From Pseudomonas sp. N3-W (GTDB lineage Bacteria > Pseudomonadota > Gammaproteobacteria > Pseudomonadales > Pseudomonadaceae): a DNA stretch of 64,000 nt. Below are positions 61,831 to 64,000 of the stretch, in pieces. Each line of letters begins with the position of its first letter. Within the stretch, counting starts at the first letter, position 1. The position numbers and the translations under genes are program-made. The stretch is taken from positions 306,001 to 370,000 of the forward strand of contig NZ_CP103965.1 of NCBI RefSeq assembly GCF_024970185.1, in the 5' to 3' direction. A model generated the notes under the pieces. The model made no database searches and was not told the origin of the DNA. It was given only the letters and a program-made list of their open reading frames with translations.

Positions 61831-63162
61831 TCAGCGGCCAGAGGTGATGCTCAGCCCTTTGAGCAGGCTCAGGGCCTGGGCCAGTTGGTAGTCGTCGTCT
61901 TGCGGCATGGCCTTGGCCTTGCTGCCGGAACCGGTCGGTTTGTCGGCGCCGCCGTTACCATTGCCCAGGTGACCCTGCAAATCAGCTTCCTTGAAGTAGT
62001 CGCTGTCTTGCTCGTTGGTGATCTTGGCCTTGCGCACTTCGATGTCCGGCACAATGCCCTGGGCCTGGATCGAGCGGCCGTTCGGCGTGAAGTACAGCGC
62101 GGTGGTGATCTTCAGGGCGCGGTCGTTGTTCAGCGGCAGCACGGTCTGAACCGAGCCTTTACCGAAACTGGTGGTGCCCATCAGCACAGCGCGCTTGTGG
62201 TCCTGCAAGGCGCCGGCAACAATCTCGGAGGCCGAGGCGCTGCCGCCGTTGATCAGCACGACCATCGGCACGGCTTCGCTTTCGTCCTTGCCGGTGGCGG
62301 AGAAACGCAGCTCGGAGTTGGCGATGCGGCCCTTGGTGTAGACGATCAGGCCTTTGGTGATGAAGTGGTCGACCACTTCCACCGCTGCCTGCAGCACGCC
62401 GCCGGGGTTGTTACGCAGGTCGAGAACGATGCCGTTGAGCTTCTTGCCGTTGTCCTTGCGCAGCTTGGCCAGGGCCTTGGAGACTTCTTCGCCGGTCTTG
62501 ACCTGGAACTGCGTGATGCGGATGTAGCCGTAGCCCGATTCCAGCAACTGGCTCTTCACGCTCTTCACCTGGATGATGGCGCGGGCCAGGGTCACGTCGA
62601 ACGGCGTACCGCCGTCGCGCACCAGGGTCAGGGTGATTTTCTGGCCGATCTTGCCGCGCATCTTGTCCACGGCTTCAGTCATGGTCTGGCCACGGGTTGG
62701 CGCGCCGTTGATCTTGACGATGAAGTCGCCCGCCTGGATGCCAGCCTTGGACGCCGGTGTGTCATCGATTGGCGAAACAACCTTGATGAAGCCGTCCTCG
62801 GCGCCGACTTCGATGCCCAGGCCGCCGAATTCGCCGCTGGTGCTTTCCTGCAGCTCGGTGAAGTCTTCAGGGCCAAGGTAGGCGGAGTGTGGATCGAGGT
62901 TGCTGAGCATGCCTTTGATGGCGTTTTCCAGCAGGGTCTTGTCGTCAACCGGTTCGACATAGGCAGCCTTGATCCGGTCCATGACCTCGGCAAAGGTGCG
63001 CAACTCTTCCAGAGGCAGCGGCGCCTTGGTGGTCGCAGCGGTGCCCGCAGGTGCAACGGCTGGCGCGGCCGCCGGGGCAGGTTGAGCGGCAAACGCCAGA
63101 GGCGCGCCGATCACCAGGGCGATCGTCAGGGCCAGCGAGGTAAGGCGGGACAAATGCAGCAT
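61831..63162 (-). CDS. S41-family C-terminal processing protease (CtpA-like)
   Basis: 443 residues. Signal peptide ends LAFAAQ; an Ala/Pro-rich linker follows. PDZ domain about 100-180 (GIEVGAEDGFIKVVSPIDDTPASKAGIQAGDFIV), then S41 peptidase with catalytic Ser in INGGSASASEIVAGA and Lys in TTSFGKGSVQT. Periplasmic proteases of this group trim peptidoglycan hydrolases in pseudomonads; the adjacent envC fits this role. Confidence 0.9.
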   Translation of the reverse strand: MLHLSRLTSLALTIALVIGAPLAFAAQPAPAAAPAVAPAGTAATTKAPLPLEELRTFAEVMDRIKAAYVEPVDDKTLLENAIKGMLSNLDPHSAYLGPEDFTELQESTSGEFGGLGIEVGAEDGFIKVVSPIDDTPASKAGIQAGDFIVKINGAPTRGQTMTEAVDKMRGKIGQKITLTLVRDGGTPFDVTLARAIIQVKSVKSQLLESGYGYIRITQFQVKTGEEVSKALAKLRKDNGKKLNGIVLDLRNNPGGVLQAAVEVVDHFITKGLIVYTKGRIANSELRFSATGKDESEAVPMVVLINGGSASASEIVAGALQDHKRAVLMGTTSFGKGSVQTVLPLNNDRALKITTALYFTPNGRSIQAQGIVPDIEVRKAKITNEQDSDYFKEADLQGHLGNGNGGADKPTGSGSKAKAMPQDDDYQLAQALSLLKGLSITSGR

Positions 63163-63193
63163 GTCGAACGAACTCCTGAATTAGGTGCAGTGC

Positions 63194-64000
63194 TTATCCT
63201 TGCGCACGGCACCATTGCGCTGGATCACTCGGGTGACCCTGCTGACGAATTGCGAAATACAGCGCTGGTGTGTCCTGCCCGCCACTGCTACCGACAGTGG
63301 AGATGGACTCACCGGCTTTTACTACGTCACCGGCAGACTTGAGCAACGTCTGGTTGTGACCATAAAGACTCAAGAAACCGTTGCCATGGTCGAGAATCAC
63401 CAGCAGCCCGGCGCCTCGCAACCAGTCGGCGAACACCACACGCCCGCCATGCACGGCGTGCACCTGGCTGCCGGCGGCGGCGCTGATCATCACGCCGTCC
63501 CACTTGGTCCGGGCGTCGTCGCCACGGCTTTCACCGAAGCGTGCAAGCAGTCGACCATCAACCGGCCATGGAAGTTTTCCCCGAGCCGAAGCAAATGCAC
63601 CGCCAAACGTCTCGCCTGAACTTGAGACCAGGGCGCCGGGCGTTGATTTTGCGGGTTTGCGTGGGGCGTCGGTGTTTTCAGCCTGAGCCTCACGTAAACG
63701 CTTTTTTTCGGCTTCCTGCTGGGCGATCAGCGCTTTCTGGCGCGCTTCTTCTGCCTCTCGGGCCTGACGGGCCAAGGTTTCTTCGATGGTTTTAAGGACT
63801 TTAGACAGGTCTGCCTGATCTTGCTCGCGGGCGGCGAGTTTCTGATCGCGGGCCTTCACGTCGTTATTGAGCTTGGCCAGCACTTGCTGGCGCTCCTTGC
63901 GGACCTTGTCGAGTTCGTCGCGCTGGCTGTCGAGGCTGCTTTTCTGCACCAGTAGCTGGGCCTGCTGCATGGAGATGTCTTTTTCGACGTTGGCCAATTG
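63194..64000 (-). CDS. EnvC-like murein hydrolase activator (5' end outside)
   Basis: C-terminal 268 residues; the start lies beyond the right edge. A coiled coil (about 20-95 of the visible part) is followed by an M23-type LytM domain: LPWPVDGRLLARFGESRGDDAR ... AVHGGRVVFADWLRGAGLLVILDHGNGFLSLYGHN. The active site seems degenerate: the usual first His of HxxxD is replaced (FGESRGDD), as in EnvC, which activates amidases and does not cut itself. Confidence 0.88.
   Translation of the reverse strand, partial: QLANVEKDISMQQAQLLVQKSSLDSQRDELDKVRKERQQVLAKLNNDVKARDQKLAAREQDQADLSKVLKTIEETLARQAREAEEARQKALIAQQEAEKKRLREAQAENTDAPRKPAKSTPGALVSSSGETFGGAFASARGKLPWPVDGRLLARFGESRGDDARTKWDGVMISAAAGSQVHAVHGGRVVFADWLRGAGLLVILDHGNGFLSLYGHNQTLLKSAGDVVKAGESISTVGSSGGQDTPALYFAIRQQGHPSDPAQWCRAQG

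Overview
The window is a piece of a Pseudomonas chromosome, most likely of the P. fluorescens group. The gene order recalls the P. aeruginosa block from fdhD/lysM/nudE/cysQ through mutY, hisBHAF, a CtpA-type protease and envC (compared from memory, not by search). High GC, OprD-type porins, agmatine catabolism by aguA/aguB, and pairs of GTGGGAGCGAGC...GCTCGC repeats (REPINs) between genes agree with this. Conserved metabolic, transport and repair genes are interrupted by one genomic island and by smaller insertions.

Layout. 1-9.2 kb: the 5' part of a formate-dehydrogenase-like molybdoenzyme with fdhD, two LysR/LysM genes, yrfG, nudE, cysQ, a YiiD-type thioesterase gene and the dctBD two-component pair. 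9.2-24 kb: rfbC, a 970-residue kinase/aminotransferase fusion, aguB-aguA, a TonB-dependent siderophore receptor, a CGWC thioredoxin-fold protein, an OprE-like porin, a 2OG-Fe dioxygenase, a GNAT, azlCD and a LysR regulator. 39.5-64 kb: FkbM and GSTCD-type methyltransferases, a basic amino acid ABC transporter (hisP-hisJ-hisQ-hisM order), gabP, an inserted vapBC module, two paralogous small proteins, a hydrolase, tRNA-Phe, yggX-mutY-asmA, a PanZ-like protein, an OFA-family transporter, hisB-hisH-DUF2164-hisA-hisF, a lone solute-binding protein, a divergent polysaccharide deacetylase, an S41 protease and a truncated envC.

The island (about 24.58-39.48 kb) lies between an intact tRNA-Thr(TGT) at its right end and a 57-base partial copy of the tRNA 3' part at its left end. 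It encodes a tyrosine recombinase, an AlpA-type regulator, a compact operon with 4-base stop/start overlaps (HTH, KilA-N, an Ash/Icd-like protein, small unknowns, a zinc-finger/DUF927 primase-helicase), then one lambda-I-type tail assembly gene, a lipoprotein, an unknown protein with a structured leader, and a low-GC HNH nuclease. I see no terminase, portal, capsid or tail-tube gene. It therefore looks like a phage satellite or a heavily deleted prophage carrying possible anti-phage cargo.

The most unusual part is non-coding or dual-use. A cluster of 12 GGCAAC/GTTGCC hexamers follows the primase-helicase gene. Farther on, at 35.26-35.32 and 36.5-37.0 kb, there are successive clusters of other short motifs (GGTAACC, GGTGACC, CGCGCACC, GGTACGC, GTTCGCAC, GGTTTCC), mostly spaced 9-13 bases apart. 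Two 36-base inverted repeats of identical 13-10-13 geometry differ by a compensated base pair. My reading, which is inference, is that the island holds a live iteron-type origin plus remains of origins from earlier satellites at the same tRNA.
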